A stretch of 64,000 nt of DNA from Erythrobacter ani (GCF_019204025.1 NZ_JAGSPB010000002.1:186001-250000), one strand, 5' to 3'. Positions 1 to 9,053 are shown, counted from the stretch's first letter. The notes: generated by a model from the sequence alone, not told the origin. Numbers and translations are program-made.

Positions 1-1202
1 GGCTCCCCGGTTTTGCCGACATTCACCCACTCGCCCCCCAGCAAAGCGTGCAGGGCGCGCTGCAGGTCATCCACGAGCTTGGCGACTGGCTGTGCAAGCT
101 GACCGGCATGCCGTCCGTCGCGATGAGCCCGAAAGCCGGTGCGCATGGCGAGCTGTGCGGGATCCTCGCGATCCGTGCGGCCCACACCGCTCGCGGCGAT
201 GCGCGCAAGGTCGTGCTCGTCCCGGAAAGTGCGCACGGCACCAATCCCGCAACCGCAGCCTTTGCGGGATACGAAGTGGAGGACATCCCCGCGACCGCCG
301 AAGGCCGCGTCGATGTTGCCAAGCTTAAAGAACGGCTTGGCCCCGATGTCGCGGGCGTCATGATCACCAATCCGAATACGTGCGGACTGTTCGAAAAGGA
401 TTTCCGCGAGATCGCCGATGCGGTCCACGACGCGGGCGGATATGTCTATTGTGACGGAGCGAATTTCAACGCCATCGTCGGCCGGGTGCGTCCCGGCGAC
501 CTCGGCGTCGATGCGATGCACATCAACCTGCACAAGACGTTCTCGACCCCGCATGGCGGCGGCGGCCCCGGTTCGGGCCCGGTCGTATTTTCCGAGGCTC
601 TTGCGCCCTATGCACCGCTGCCATTTGTCAAGAAAAGCGATGCGGGCGAGTACCATCTTGTCGAAGAGGAAGACGGCGACGAATGCGGTCCAACCTTCGG
701 ACGGATGACTGCATTTCACGGCCAGATGGGCATGTTCACCCGCGCGCTCACCTACATGCTCAGCCACGGCGCCGATGGGTTGAAGCAGGTCGCCGAGGAC
801 GCGGTGCTCAACGCGAATTACGTGCTGCGCGGTCTCGAGGATATTCTCCATGCGCCCTTCGCCGATAGTGGCCCGTGCATGCACGAGGCGCTGTTCGGTG
901 ATAAGGATTTCGGGGGCGGGCTTTCCACGCTCGATCTGGCGAAGGCCCTGATCGACGAAGGGTTCCACCCGATGACGGTGTATTTCCCGCTGGTGGTCCA
1001 CGGCGCTATGCTGGTCGAGCCAACGGAAACAGAGAGCAAGGCCAGCCTAGACCAGTTTATCACGGCTTTTCGTTCGGTAACGGAGCGCGCGCTTGCAGGC
1101 GATGAGAGCATGAAGCAGGCGCCGTATTACGCGCCGCGCCGCAGGCTCGATGAAACCGCAGCCGCGCGCAAGCCCAAGCTAGCTTGGAGCGAGCCTGAGT
1201 AA
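1..1202 (+). CDS. gcvPB: Glycine dehydrogenase (decarboxylating) subunit 2, 5' end missing
   Basis: The gene enters from the left edge; the reading frame is open from base 3 and about 399 residues are visible, against roughly 500-520 for the family. It is the PLP-binding half of the split P-protein of the glycine cleavage system, which decarboxylates glycine and passes aminomethyl to the lipoyl H protein. The motif HINLHKTFSTPHGGGG carries the PLP lysine (codon 534-536), and the upstream stretch FADIHPLAPQQSVQG is typical of P-proteins. A GTG at 48 is internal, not the start. gcvPA and gcvH presumably lie to the left. It converges on the flippase gene with an 18-base gap. Confidence 0.95.
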   Translation, partial: LPGFADIHPLAPQQSVQGALQVIHELGDWLCKLTGMPSVAMSPKAGAHGELCGILAIRAAHTARGDARKVVLVPESAHGTNPATAAFAGYEVEDIPATAEGRVDVAKLKERLGPDVAGVMITNPNTCGLFEKDFREIADAVHDAGGYVYCDGANFNAIVGRVRPGDLGVDAMHINLHKTFSTPHGGGGPGSGPVVFSEALAPYAPLPFVKKSDAGEYHLVEEEDGDECGPTFGRMTAFHGQMGMFTRALTYMLSHGADGLKQVAEDAVLNANYVLRGLEDILHAPFADSGPCMHEALFGDKDFGGGLSTLDLAKALIDEGFHPMTVYFPLVVHGAMLVEPTETESKASLDQFITAFRSVTERALAGDESMKQAPYYAPRRRLDETAAARKPKLAWSEPE

Positions 1203-1220
1203 AGCTCGCCGAATCCCTGC

Positions 1221-2537
1221 TTACCGGGGATCGGGGCTTGGCTCCGGCGCGTCCTTGCCCGCAGGGCGCTCCACCGTAATCTTGATCGACTGGAGCGACA
1301 GGATGGCGATCCAGAAGCCGATGACGGCAAGCGCGCTGGAGCCCAGCATTGTGAATGCCGCGCCTTTCAGGCCCTGCCACCCCATCGCGACATCGAGCAG
1401 GGCGAAGCCCAGGGCCATCGGGATGGCGCGGGCGATCAGCGCGGTGCCCGCCCGTCCGGCGCTCACCAGCAGTGATTGCAGGCTCGCGCCGACCAGTTCG
1501 ATAGCGCCCGCGATCGCGATGATGACCATGGTCCAGTAGACACCTCCCAGCGGTTCACCGGCGATGGTTTCGATGATGAGGCGGCCAAATATCAGCGCGA
1601 GCACGACGGCAAATATCCCTCCGCCGAGTGCGATATAGGCCATGCGCTGCGCGATCCTGACGGCATCATCCTTGGCATGGACGAGCTCGGGATAGATCGC
1701 CTTGGAAATCGTCTGCGCCAGTTGCACCAGTGCCTGACCGAGCTGTGCCGCGACACGGAAACCGCCCGCAAAAGCTTCTCCGCCGATCGCACCGACGAGC
1801 AGGAGCAGGACATGCTTCGCGCTGATATTGAGGCTTTCGGTGAGGTTGGTCGACCAGACGAAGCCCCATGCATCGGGGTGGCTGCGCGGGACATTACGCA
1901 AGCTTATGCGCGACAGATCGATCCGCTCGCGCCGGGCCGCGGCGAACCATAGCGCGCCGGCAACACACACCTCCGCAATCGCCCACGCGAGGACGAAGCC
2001 TGCGACCGTGGGCATGAATACCGCCGCAAGAACCGCGCAGGCGGTACGGACGATCGGCTGGGTCGCTTCGGCAGTCGTCGCCCTTTTGTAATCGAACCGC
2101 AGCCTGAGAAGCCCGATCGGCGTGGATCGCAACGCTAAAAGCGAGACGATGCAATATCCGAACGCTACCCAAAGCAGGTCGGTCGAGAGGGGGAGCCAAT
2201 ATTGCGCGGTGAAGCACAAGACTGCCGCGAGGACGGTGCCCAGCGCGATCGAGAGCAGGTCCAGCGCGATTGCGAACCCCGTAGCCTCGGTCGCGGCTTT
2301 CTTGTCGTCTGGCCCGCTGCCCGCTCCCCAGCGCACGATGAACTGCCACGTCTGGAAGCTTGCGAGGCCGGATACGGTCTGACCGAGAGCGACGATGATG
2401 GCGAAGTTGCCGAAACCTTCAAGGCCGAGAGTACGCGTTGCCAGGGCAAGGTAGACCAGGCTGAGCACGGCGTTGATGCCGCGCCCGCCGAGCAACCAGC
2501 CCATATTGGTAAATAGGCGTCCCATTCCTTTGGCCAT
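1221..2537 (-). CDS. Polysaccharide/oligosaccharide flippase-like membrane protein
   Basis: A 438-residue, strongly hydrophobic protein with about twelve predicted membrane segments and an N-terminal pattern (GWLLGGRGINAVLSLVYLALATR) typical of the Wzx/PST branch of the MOP superfamily. Members flip lipid-linked oligosaccharide units across the inner membrane for O-antigen or exopolysaccharide export. The C-terminal tail is short and polar. It starts 40 bases after the nucleotidyltransferase gene on the same strand, so the two may be cotranscribed and serve surface glycan assembly. No glycosyltransferases are visible here, so the substrate is unknown. An alternative start lies at 2525. Confidence 0.8.
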   Translation of the reverse strand: MAKGMGRLFTNMGWLLGGRGINAVLSLVYLALATRTLGLEGFGNFAIIVALGQTVSGLASFQTWQFIVRWGAGSGPDDKKAATEATGFAIALDLLSIALGTVLAAVLCFTAQYWLPLSTDLLWVAFGYCIVSLLALRSTPIGLLRLRFDYKRATTAEATQPIVRTACAVLAAVFMPTVAGFVLAWAIAEVCVAGALWFAAARRERIDLSRISLRNVPRSHPDAWGFVWSTNLTESLNISAKHVLLLLVGAIGGEAFAGGFRVAAQLGQALVQLAQTISKAIYPELVHAKDDAVRIAQRMAYIALGGGIFAVVLALIFGRLIIETIAGEPLGGVYWTMVIIAIAGAIELVGASLQSLLVSAGRAGTALIARAIPMALGFALLDVAMGWQGLKGAAFTMLGSSALAVIGFWIAILSLQSIKITVERPAGKDAPEPSPDPR

Positions 2538-2577
2538 GTGCGCCTGCGTTCTCCTGCTCAGACGCGGGGGTTTTTCC

Positions 2578-3387
2578 CTAACCCGTCACCTGATTCTCAC
2601 GGCGTTTAAGGATTTTCTCCGTCACGGCAAAGGTTCGTTCGTTGTCGACGTCGATCGCATAATGTCCATCGGAGACGACAATGGGCGACAGTTTCAGCCC
2701 GAACCTGCGCGACACCTGGCTGAACAGTTTTTCTTTCGATCCCCAGCCGAGGCGAAACCGAAGGAGGTTCATAAGCCCGAACGCTTTGATGATACGGCGC
2801 GGGAACTTCACGAACTGGCCGCCTTCGCGCATGATCTCTGCCGCATTGAGCGCATGTTCGCTGCCCATCCAGTACATGTTGCAGTTGGAATAGGCGCCGT
2901 CGCGGAATTGGTAGAATTTCGCTTGTCCCTGCGGGTCGGCGGCCTGAACGTCTTCCTTTCGGGCGAGTGCCGCCGCTCCGCCTGCATCGGCCGCAAAGCA
3001 TTTGTCGATGAACTCCCCGTATCCCTCGGGAGTGACCAGGCAATTGTCGGCGGTCGTGATCAGCACCGGGTATTCGGCCCCCTCGGCGCCGGACACCACG
3101 CTGTCGACGATGTTGAACTTGCCCTCGGCGAAGCTCAGCCGTCCTTCATCGATCAACTTGGAAACCGTGGGGAGGGCGGCGATTTCGTCCGGCTCGTGCG
3201 CCACAATGCGGATCTGGTCCACACGATCGCAGGCGGAAACCTGACGCACGACGCGTTCGACCATGGGCACGCCATTGACCGGTACGACGCATTTCTGCGC
3301 GACATTTGCGCGTTGGGCCAGCGGATCAAGCACGCCCGATCGCTTGCCTGCCATGATGAGTGCGGTGACTTTATTCTGATCGCTCAT
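2578..3387 (-). CDS. NTP-transferase (MobA-like) family nucleotidyltransferase
   Basis: 269 residues with a Rossmann-like GT-A fold signature. The N-terminal loop ALIMAGKRSGVLDPLA, followed by KCVVPVNGVPMVERVV, is the usual nucleotide-binding arrangement of sugar-phosphate or cofactor nucleotidyltransferases, and ITTADNCLVT near residue 95 matches the metal-binding strand. The C-terminal third (RRIIKAFGLMNLLRFRLG, then YAIDVDNERTF) is characteristic of a less-studied bacterial subgroup. The substrate cannot be read from sequence: sugar-1-phosphate activation is plausible because the flippase gene follows it, but a MobA/MocA-type cofactor role is not excluded. ATG start at 3387. Confidence 0.75.
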   Translation of the reverse strand: MSDQNKVTALIMAGKRSGVLDPLAQRANVAQKCVVPVNGVPMVERVVRQVSACDRVDQIRIVAHEPDEIAALPTVSKLIDEGRLSFAEGKFNIVDSVVSGAEGAEYPVLITTADNCLVTPEGYGEFIDKCFAADAGGAAALARKEDVQAADPQGQAKFYQFRDGAYSNCNMYWMGSEHALNAAEIMREGGQFVKFPRRIIKAFGLMNLLRFRLGWGSKEKLFSQVSRRFGLKLSPIVVSDGHYAIDVDNERTFAVTEKILKRRENQVTG

Positions 3388-3479
3388 AATCTGCAGCCTT
3401 TACCGTCAAAGCTCTTACGGCGCAAAGCAACGAATGGAGCAGCTTGTGCAACATTTGGTCGCAGGGCATTGGGAGAATG

Positions 3480-4217
3480 ATGCGGATCATCTTTTCACGC
3501 AAGGGCTTCGATAGCAGCGCCGGTGGAGGACCATCGCCAATTGTGGATGGACGCCCGTTGAGCCTGCCGATCCCGGCAGGTGCAGCAAGCGCGACGACCT
3601 ATGGCGATCTGGGCCTCGGGGAGCTTGCCGCGAAATCCAGTCGGGGCAGGATACACGCGCGCGATCTGTGCCATCACGATCCGATGTTCCGCAATGATGG
3701 CACCTGTGTGTTCGGGCAGTGCGGTGCAGCCCAGACTCATCTGGAGCGGCAGGGCGTGAAGCCGGGCGATGTTTTTGTGTTCTTCGGACTGTTTGCCGAT
3801 GAGGATACGGGAGAGCCCCATCACCGCATCTTTGGCTATTTGCGCACCGATGAGATGATCTCGCTTGCAAACGGCGTGCCCCATGACCTGCAAGAGATGC
3901 GTCATCCGCATGCGCTGGCCATGCATCACCGCAACGATTGCATCTGGCGGGGAGAAGGCGTGGAGGCAGCGCGCGCCAGTGATGCGCTGCGCCTCACCGT
4001 GCCGGGCGGGCCGCCAAGTCTGTGGCGGCGTCCCGACTGGCTGAAGCGCGGGGGCCTATCCTATCACGACCGCGCAGACCGCTGGCTGCGCGGCAAGCAC
4101 GCACAACGCCGGCTGCAGAGCGTTGCGCGCGGTCAGGAATTCGTCGCTGATATCGGACGCAGGCAGGCACCGCGCGATTGGCTCGACCGGATAATCGCCG
4201 AAATCAGAGCGTCTTGA
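3480..4217 (+). CDS. Nmad3-like protein (putative nucleotide modification associated)
   Basis: About 245 residues from the ATG at 3480, chosen because MRIIFSRKGFDSSAGG is how relatives begin; an in-frame extension to 3444 and a tandem ATG at 3477 exist. Conserved-looking blocks are SRKGFDSS, PSPIVDGRPLSLPIP, TYGDL, HHDPMF, FGQCGAAQTHLE and DVFVFFGLF. These recall the family named nucleotide modification associated domain 3, defined by its links to predicted DNA base-modification systems; its activity is not established to my knowledge. No methyltransferase or other modification gene is adjacent. The 3' end overlaps the end of mmsB by 14 bases on the opposite strand. Recognition is from memory of the motif, so moderate. 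Confidence 0.6.
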   Translation: MRIIFSRKGFDSSAGGGPSPIVDGRPLSLPIPAGAASATTYGDLGLGELAAKSSRGRIHARDLCHHDPMFRNDGTCVFGQCGAAQTHLERQGVKPGDVFVFFGLFADEDTGEPHHRIFGYLRTDEMISLANGVPHDLQEMRHPHALAMHHRNDCIWRGEGVEAARASDALRLTVPGGPPSLWRRPDWLKRGGLSYHDRADRWLRGKHAQRRLQSVARGQEFVADIGRRQAPRDWLDRIIAEIRAS

Positions 4218-5070
4218 TGATCCCGGAGAAATCGAGCGCGCCGTGTTCCTCGGCGAAGGCTTCGTAGATTTCCTGCGCATGCTTGCCCAGCGCTGTCTTC
4301 GCGCCCGCGCTGTCCGCCGCTTCCATAGCGAGCTTCAAATCCTTGAGCATCAACGCGGAAGCAAAGCCGCCCTGATAGCCATTGTCCGAAGGGCTCTGGG
4401 GACCGACGCCCGGCACCGGGCAATAGCTCGTCATCGACCAGCACTGGCCCGATGAAACGCTCGAAATGTCGTAGAATGTCTGCGGATCGAGGCCGAGTTT
4501 TTCAGCCATGGAGAACGCCTCGCAGGTGCCGATCATCTGGACCGCGAGCAGCATGTTGTTGCAGATCTTCGCCGCTTGGCCGTTCCCCGCATCGCCCGCG
4601 TGGATCACGGCCTTGCCCATCGCCTCCAGGATCGGCTTGGCTCGTCCAAACGCGGTTTCGCTGCCGCCGACCATGAAGGTGAGCGTGCCGCCATTCGCCG
4701 CGGCGATCCCGCCGGAAACCGGTGCGTCGACCATGTCGTACCCGGCCTCTTCGGCGGTCGCGATGACTTCACGCGCGGTCGCGACGTCGATGGTCGAGCA
4801 ATCGAGGAGCACCGCACCCGCAGGGGCCTGACCGATGACGTCGGTGCGGTAGACATCGCGTACGATATTGCCGTTGGGCAGCATCGAGACCACCGCCTCG
4901 GCATCCTCGCAAGCGGCGCGGGCAGAACCGAACGTGGCGCAGCCTGCATCCTCGGCAGCGGCCAGGGCGTCCTGCGAAAGATCAAAAGCGCGCACGTCAT
5001 GCCCCGCCTTCACGAGATTAGCGGCCATCCCGCCGCCCATATTGCCGAGACCGATGAATGCGATTTTCAT
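4204..5070 (-). CDS. mmsB: 3-hydroxyisobutyrate dehydrogenase
   Basis: 288 residues from the ATG at 5070 (MKIAFIGLGNMGGGMAANL). It oxidises 3-hydroxyisobutyrate to methylmalonate semialdehyde with NAD+, a late step of valine breakdown. Visible landmarks are the dinucleotide-binding GLGNMG at residues 7-12, the substrate motif DAPVSGG at 115-121 with GGTLTFMVGG, and the catalytic lysine (about K168) in GNGQAAKICNN. It is the last gene of the valine operon running right to left, 25 bases after the enoyl-CoA hydratase. An in-frame upstream extension to 5121 lacks family similarity and would enter the preceding gene. Confidence 0.93.
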   Translation of the reverse strand: MKIAFIGLGNMGGGMAANLVKAGHDVRAFDLSQDALAAAEDAGCATFGSARAACEDAEAVVSMLPNGNIVRDVYRTDVIGQAPAGAVLLDCSTIDVATAREVIATAEEAGYDMVDAPVSGGIAAANGGTLTFMVGGSETAFGRAKPILEAMGKAVIHAGDAGNGQAAKICNNMLLAVQMIGTCEAFSMAEKLGLDPQTFYDISSVSSGQCWSMTSYCPVPGVGPQSPSDNGYQGGFASALMLKDLKLAMEAADSAGAKTALGKHAQEIYEAFAEEHGALDFSGIIKTL

Positions 5071-5095
5071 GTGTTCTCTCCCCAACGAAAGGCGA

Positions 5096-5902
5096 CTACC
5101 GCCCCTTCCAGTTGCCCTCACGTTTTTCGATAAACGCGGCCATGCCTTCCGCCTTGTCCTCGCTCGCGGTGAGGATCTGGAAAATCCGGCGCTCGACGAT
5201 CAGGCCCTGGTCGAGCGTCATCTCGAAGGCGCTGTTGACCATTTCCTTGTTCGCGATGGTCGCCATCGGCGGCATGCCCGCGATGGTCGCGGCGGTCTTG
5301 AGCACGTCCGCGATCAGATCCGCCTGCGGAACCACGCGCACGATCAGGTTCGCGCGCTCGGCTTCCTCGGCACCCATCATCCGGCCGGTCAGGCACATCT
5401 CCATCGACTTCGACTTGCCGATGGCGCGGGTGAGCCGCTGCGATCCGCCCATGCCCGGTGCCACGCCAAGCTTGATTTCGGGCTGGCCGAACTTGGCGTT
5501 GTCGGAAGCGATGATGAAATCGGCCATCATGGCAAGCTCGCACCCGCCGCCCAATGCAAAGCCGTTGACAGCAGCAATCCACGGCTTGCGGGTTTTCTTC
5601 ACGATCTCGCTGGTCCAGGGCGAGAAGAAATCGTCGAGATAGAAGTCGGCTGCTGCCTTCTCGCTCATCTCCTTGATATCCGCGCCGGCGGCGAAAGCTT
5701 TCTCGCCCGATCCGGTAAGCACTGCGCAGAGCTGACTGTCATCGGTCTGGTAATCGGCGAAAGCTTCGATCAGTTCTTCGAGAACCTTGGAATTTAGCGC
5801 GTTGAGCGCCTTTGGCCGGTTCAGCGTCATCAGCATGACGCCTTTCGTGCCTTGGGCGTCCTTCTCGACCAGAATCGTTTCGTACGTCGTGCTGTTGGTC
5901 AT
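5096..5902 (-). CDS. Enoyl-CoA hydratase
   Basis: 268 residues of the crotonase fold. It probably hydrates methacrylyl-CoA to 3-hydroxyisobutyryl-CoA in this operon; short-chain enoyl-CoA activity is the family norm. Oxyanion-hole segments GEKAFAAGADIKEM and NGFALGGGCELAMMADF are present, as is the catalytic stretch FGQPEIKLGVAPGMGGSQRL. The start at 5902 is preferred because it overlaps the stop of the preceding gene by four bases (ATGA), giving MTNSTTYETILVEKD; a start at 5917 is possible but would sit inside that gene. Confidence 0.9.
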   Translation of the reverse strand: MTNSTTYETILVEKDAQGTKGVMLMTLNRPKALNALNSKVLEELIEAFADYQTDDSQLCAVLTGSGEKAFAAGADIKEMSEKAAADFYLDDFFSPWTSEIVKKTRKPWIAAVNGFALGGGCELAMMADFIIASDNAKFGQPEIKLGVAPGMGGSQRLTRAIGKSKSMEMCLTGRMMGAEEAERANLIVRVVPQADLIADVLKTAATIAGMPPMATIANKEMVNSAFEMTLDQGLIVERRIFQILTASEDKAEGMAAFIEKREGNWKGR

Positions 5903-6969
5903 TTCAGGGGCTTCCATTCCTCGTTTTCAGGTAGCGGCGCGAAGATGCTGTCGATCAGCTCATCGGTGACCTGCTCCGGCGTGGGCGGATCCCACTGCGG
6001 ATCGTTGGTTTTGTCGACGATCACCGCGCGCACGCCCTCGGCGAAATCGGGCCGGGTCAGCACGCGCGAGGCGATGCGGTATTCCATCCGCATATTTTCG
6101 GCAAAGTCGGTCATCTTCTCGCTCGTCGCAAGCTGGCGCAGCGCGACCTTGCAGGTCTGCGGGCTCTTGGTGCCAAGCGTGTCGCGTTCTTTCTGAGCCC
6201 ATGCGGCGCCGCCGTTTTCGTCCGTCGCGATCTCGCTCTCGAGACTGGCGAGAATGTCTTCGTAATTATCGGAGGCGAAATGTTTGGCGATACGCAGGGC
6301 ATTGCCTTCGATCCGTGCCTCGGGCGGGGTGCCGACAGGCTCTGACAAGATACCGGCGATCCGGCCGGGCCGTTCGATGATCCGTGCCTTAAGCTCTTCA
6401 AGCATTGCGCTCGGCACGTAATGCGTGGCGATACCGGTCCAAAGGCATTCGGCCCCATCGAGCCGTGCACCGGTCAGCGCAAGAAACTGTCCGAGGCGCC
6501 CGCCAAGGCGCGAAAGATACCATCCCCCGCCGACATCGGGGAACAGGCCGATCCCCGTTTCCGGCATGGCGAAGCGGGTGTTTTCGGTCGCGACGCGGAA
6601 TTTCGCGGGCAGGGCAATCCCCACGCCGCCGCCCATCGTGATCCCGTCCATGAAAGCGACGATCGGCTTGGGATAGGTGAACAGCTGGTGGTTGAGCTGG
6701 TATTCGTCGTGGAAGAACTCGCGGCCCGAAACCCCTCCATCATTCAGCGCGGATTCGCGCAGCAGGTTGATATCGCCGCCAGCGCAGAAACCGCGCCCTT
6801 CGGCATGATCGAGAATGACCGCCTCGACCGCGTCGTCATGCTCCCACTCCGTCAGCGCCGCGCTCATCGCGTGACACATATCCAGCGTCAGCGCATGGAG
6901 CGCTTTGGGACGGTTAAGCGAGATATGGCCGACGCGGCCATGCGTGTGGATGTTTACATCTTGCGTCAT
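5899..6969 (-). CDS. 3-hydroxyisobutyryl-CoA hydrolase-like (crotonase family)
   Basis: 356 residues, the length expected for HIBCH-type hydrolases and longer than an enoyl-CoA hydratase. The N-terminus reads GHISLNRPKALHALTLDMC; GRGFCAGGDINLL and MDGITMGGGVGIALPAKFRVATE form the oxyanion hole, and PETGIGLFPDVGGGWYLSRL carries the usual hydrolase-type active-site region. It releases 3-hydroxyisobutyrate from its CoA ester, linking the hydratase to MmsB. It is coupled by four-base ATGA overlaps on both sides, so translation of the cluster looks tightly linked. Confidence 0.9.
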   Translation of the reverse strand: MTQDVNIHTHGRVGHISLNRPKALHALTLDMCHAMSAALTEWEHDDAVEAVILDHAEGRGFCAGGDINLLRESALNDGGVSGREFFHDEYQLNHQLFTYPKPIVAFMDGITMGGGVGIALPAKFRVATENTRFAMPETGIGLFPDVGGGWYLSRLGGRLGQFLALTGARLDGAECLWTGIATHYVPSAMLEELKARIIERPGRIAGILSEPVGTPPEARIEGNALRIAKHFASDNYEDILASLESEIATDENGGAAWAQKERDTLGTKSPQTCKVALRQLATSEKMTDFAENMRMEYRIASRVLTRPDFAEGVRAVIVDKTNDPQWDPPTPEQVTDELIDSIFAPLPENEEWKPLK

Positions 6970-7346
6970 GCTGCTGCTGCGTAGTCCTTGTCAAAAACAT
7001 CCCACCGATTGCCGTATTTGTCTTTCAGGACGGCCACGCGGCCATAGCTCTCGCTTCGCGGAGCTTCCAGCACATCGATTGCGGTGGTGGACCATTGAAT
7101 AATGGCCTCGTCAAAATCTGCGATACTCAGAAAAAAGGCAACGCTCTCGCCTGCCTGCCGACCGATTGCCGAACGCTGTTCATCGCTTTTCGCTTCTGCA
7201 AGGCGCAGGCGCGCGCCTCCTGCTGCACCCAGCTCGACCCAACGATGGCCCGATGCATGGCGCGTGTTCTCGATCAGCGCAAAACCCCAGTCCTGCGTGT
7301 AGTGAGTGATGGCGTCGTCGATTTCAGGGACGACGATTGTCACCAT
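6966..7346 (-). CDS. VOC (glyoxalase/bleomycin resistance-like) family protein
   Basis: About 126 residues of the vicinal-oxygen-chelate fold: MVTIVVPEIDDAITHYTQDWGF opens the first beta-alpha-beta unit, and the C-terminal half (SIADFDEAIIQWS to DKYGNRWDVFD) is the second. The ATG at 7346 is preceded by GGAG at good spacing; a GTG at 7367 overlaps the dehydrogenase stop and would add seven residues. It lies between the acyl-CoA dehydrogenase and the hydrolase genes of the valine operon. Specific function is unknown; the canonical metal ligands are not all evident, so it may be non-enzymatic or act on a CoA-pathway by-product. Confidence 0.75.
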   Translation of the reverse strand: MVTIVVPEIDDAITHYTQDWGFALIENTRHASGHRWVELGAAGGARLRLAEAKSDEQRSAIGRQAGESVAFFLSIADFDEAIIQWSTTAIDVLEAPRSESYGRVAVLKDKYGNRWDVFDKDYAAAA

Positions 7347-7363
7347 GAAGACCGCTCCGTCTT

Positions 7364-8509
7364 TCACTGGCGCAGCAGATCGCGGCCGACGATCATGCGC
7401 ATGACCTGGTTCGTGCCTTCAAGGATGGAATGCACGCGAAGATCGCGCCAGAACCGTTCGATCGGATAGTCCTTCAAATACCCATAGCCGCCAAACAGTT
7501 GCAGCGCATCGTTGACGATCTTGCTGCCATTGTCGGTCGCGAGCCGCTTTGCCATCGCGGAAAAACGCGATTTGTCGGGTGCGTTATCCGTTACCTTGGC
7601 AGCAGCGAGATAGAGCAGCGCACGCGCCGCCTCGAGATCGGTCGCCATATCGGCGAGCATGAACTGTGTATTCTGAAAATCCGCGATTGGTGTGTCGAAT
7701 TGCTTGCGATCCTTGGTGTAGGCGACAGCTTCGTCGAGACAGCGCTGCGCCCCGCCGAGCGAACACGCGCCGATGTTCAAGCGTCCACCATCGAGACCCA
7801 TCATCGCAAACCGGAACCCTTCGCCCTCATCGCCGACCCGGTTTTCGACCGGCACACGCGCATCTTCGAAGATGACCTGCGCGGTAGGAGAGGCGTTCCA
7901 GCCAAGTTTCTTTTCAGGCGGGCCGAATGAAACGCCCGGCGTGTCCTTGTCGATCACAAGGCAGGTAATGCCCTTGGTCTTGTGATCGCTCGTGCGGACC
8001 ATGGTCACATAAACATCGTTGACGCCGCCGCCGGAAATAAATTGCTTCGTGCCGTTGAGCACGTAATGATCTCCGTCGAGTTTCGCGCTGGCTTTCAGTC
8101 CCGCCGCGTCCGATCCGCTACCCGGTTCGGTCAGGCAATAGCTCGCGATTTTCTCCATCGTGACGAGGTCGGGCAGGTATTTGTCCTTCACCCCCTGACC
8201 GCCGAACTGGTCGATCATCCAGGCGGCCATGTTGTGGATCGAGATGAATGCGCTGGTCGTCGGGCAGCCATAGGCCATCGCCTCCATGATCAGCGCCGCC
8301 TCGAGCCGGCCCAGGCCGATGCCGCCCGATTCTTCGGAAACATAGATCGCGCCAAAGCCAAGCTCGGCGGTCTGTTTGATCACATCCCTTGGGAAGTGAT
8401 GCTTTTCATCCCATTCCCCGGCATTGGGGGTGATGTTGTCGGCGGTGAAGCGCTGCGCCATTTCCTGGATCGCAAGCTGATCGGCGGTAAGTGAAAACTG
8501 TCCTTGCAT
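7364..8509 (-). CDS. Acyl-CoA dehydrogenase, probably isobutyryl-CoA dehydrogenase
   Basis: 381 residues with the whole acyl-CoA dehydrogenase pattern: GGIGLGRLEAALIMEAM near residue 60, CLTEPGSGSDAAG (FAD/substrate loop), the central beta domain with KQFISGG, and the C-terminal ERFWRDLRVHSILEGTNQVMRMIVGRDLL whose EGTNQ glutamate is the base of the isobutyryl/short-branched subgroup. It is an FAD enzyme passing electrons to ETF. It is first in an operon with methacrylyl-CoA hydratase, HIBCH-like and MmsB genes, so isobutyryl-CoA (from valine) is the likely substrate. The promoter should lie in the 110 bases before 8509. Confidence 0.9.
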   Translation of the reverse strand: MQGQFSLTADQLAIQEMAQRFTADNITPNAGEWDEKHHFPRDVIKQTAELGFGAIYVSEESGGIGLGRLEAALIMEAMAYGCPTTSAFISIHNMAAWMIDQFGGQGVKDKYLPDLVTMEKIASYCLTEPGSGSDAAGLKASAKLDGDHYVLNGTKQFISGGGVNDVYVTMVRTSDHKTKGITCLVIDKDTPGVSFGPPEKKLGWNASPTAQVIFEDARVPVENRVGDEGEGFRFAMMGLDGGRLNIGACSLGGAQRCLDEAVAYTKDRKQFDTPIADFQNTQFMLADMATDLEAARALLYLAAAKVTDNAPDKSRFSAMAKRLATDNGSKIVNDALQLFGGYGYLKDYPIERFWRDLRVHSILEGTNQVMRMIVGRDLLRQ

Positions 8510-8618
8510 GTCCGCGCGTCTACCTCGCTTCTTTCGCTTAGAAAAGGGCTGCGAGGCCGCTTCTTTTGCTAGGCCCGATGCGCGAAGTGCACCAAAAAGT
8601 TAGCGGCGGAGTAACCGG

Positions 8619-9053
8619 ATGGATTTCCCGCGCGTACCTTATGATATGACCCAGCATTATTCGCGCCTGTTGATCGTCTACAACGCCGATGGCGGCATTC
8701 TGAATGCACTCAAGGATATGGTGCACAAGATCGTTTCGCCATCGACCTACCCGTGTTCGCTGTGCGCGCTCACACACGGCGCGTTTTCGATGCATGGCCA
8801 ATGGAGGCGTTTCCTCGGCACGCTGCGGATGGATGTCCAGTATTATCACCGTGACGAGTTCGCCAAGGCGTATCCGACGCACACCGCTGATCTGCCTGCG
8901 ATCCTGCTTGCCGAGCATGGCAATCCCGCGCGGATCCTGATCTCCGCAGACGAGCTCAACGCGATGGATGACCTGCCGGACCTGATCGTTCGCGTCGAAA
9001 GCAGACTGGAGATCGAACGGATCCGCAATCCGTTTCCCCGTGCGGTCGCTTAA
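8619..9053 (+). CDS. Conserved hypothetical protein with CxLC motif
   Basis: 144 residues, soluble, no signal peptide. The ATG at 8619 follows a GGAG; ATG at 8646 is an alternative giving a start just before the first beta strand (RLLIVYNADGG). Notable blocks are RLLIVYNADGGILNALKDMVHKI, YPCSLCALTHGAF (paired cysteines) and HGQWRRFL. The CSLC pair could bind metal or form a disulfide, but no function is known to me. It is transcribed alone, divergent from the valine operon, and its 3' end overlaps the RidA gene by four bases on the opposite strand. Confidence 0.7.
   Translation: MDFPRVPYDMTQHYSRLLIVYNADGGILNALKDMVHKIVSPSTYPCSLCALTHGAFSMHGQWRRFLGTLRMDVQYYHRDEFAKAYPTHTADLPAILLAEHGNPARILISADELNAMDDLPDLIVRVESRLEIERIRNPFPRAVA

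Noticed and set aside
2473..3480. Long plus-strand frame (335 codons) opposite the nucleotidyltransferase
   Set aside because: It is antisense to a gene with clear family motifs, and its translation has no recognisable domain; high GC makes such shadows common.
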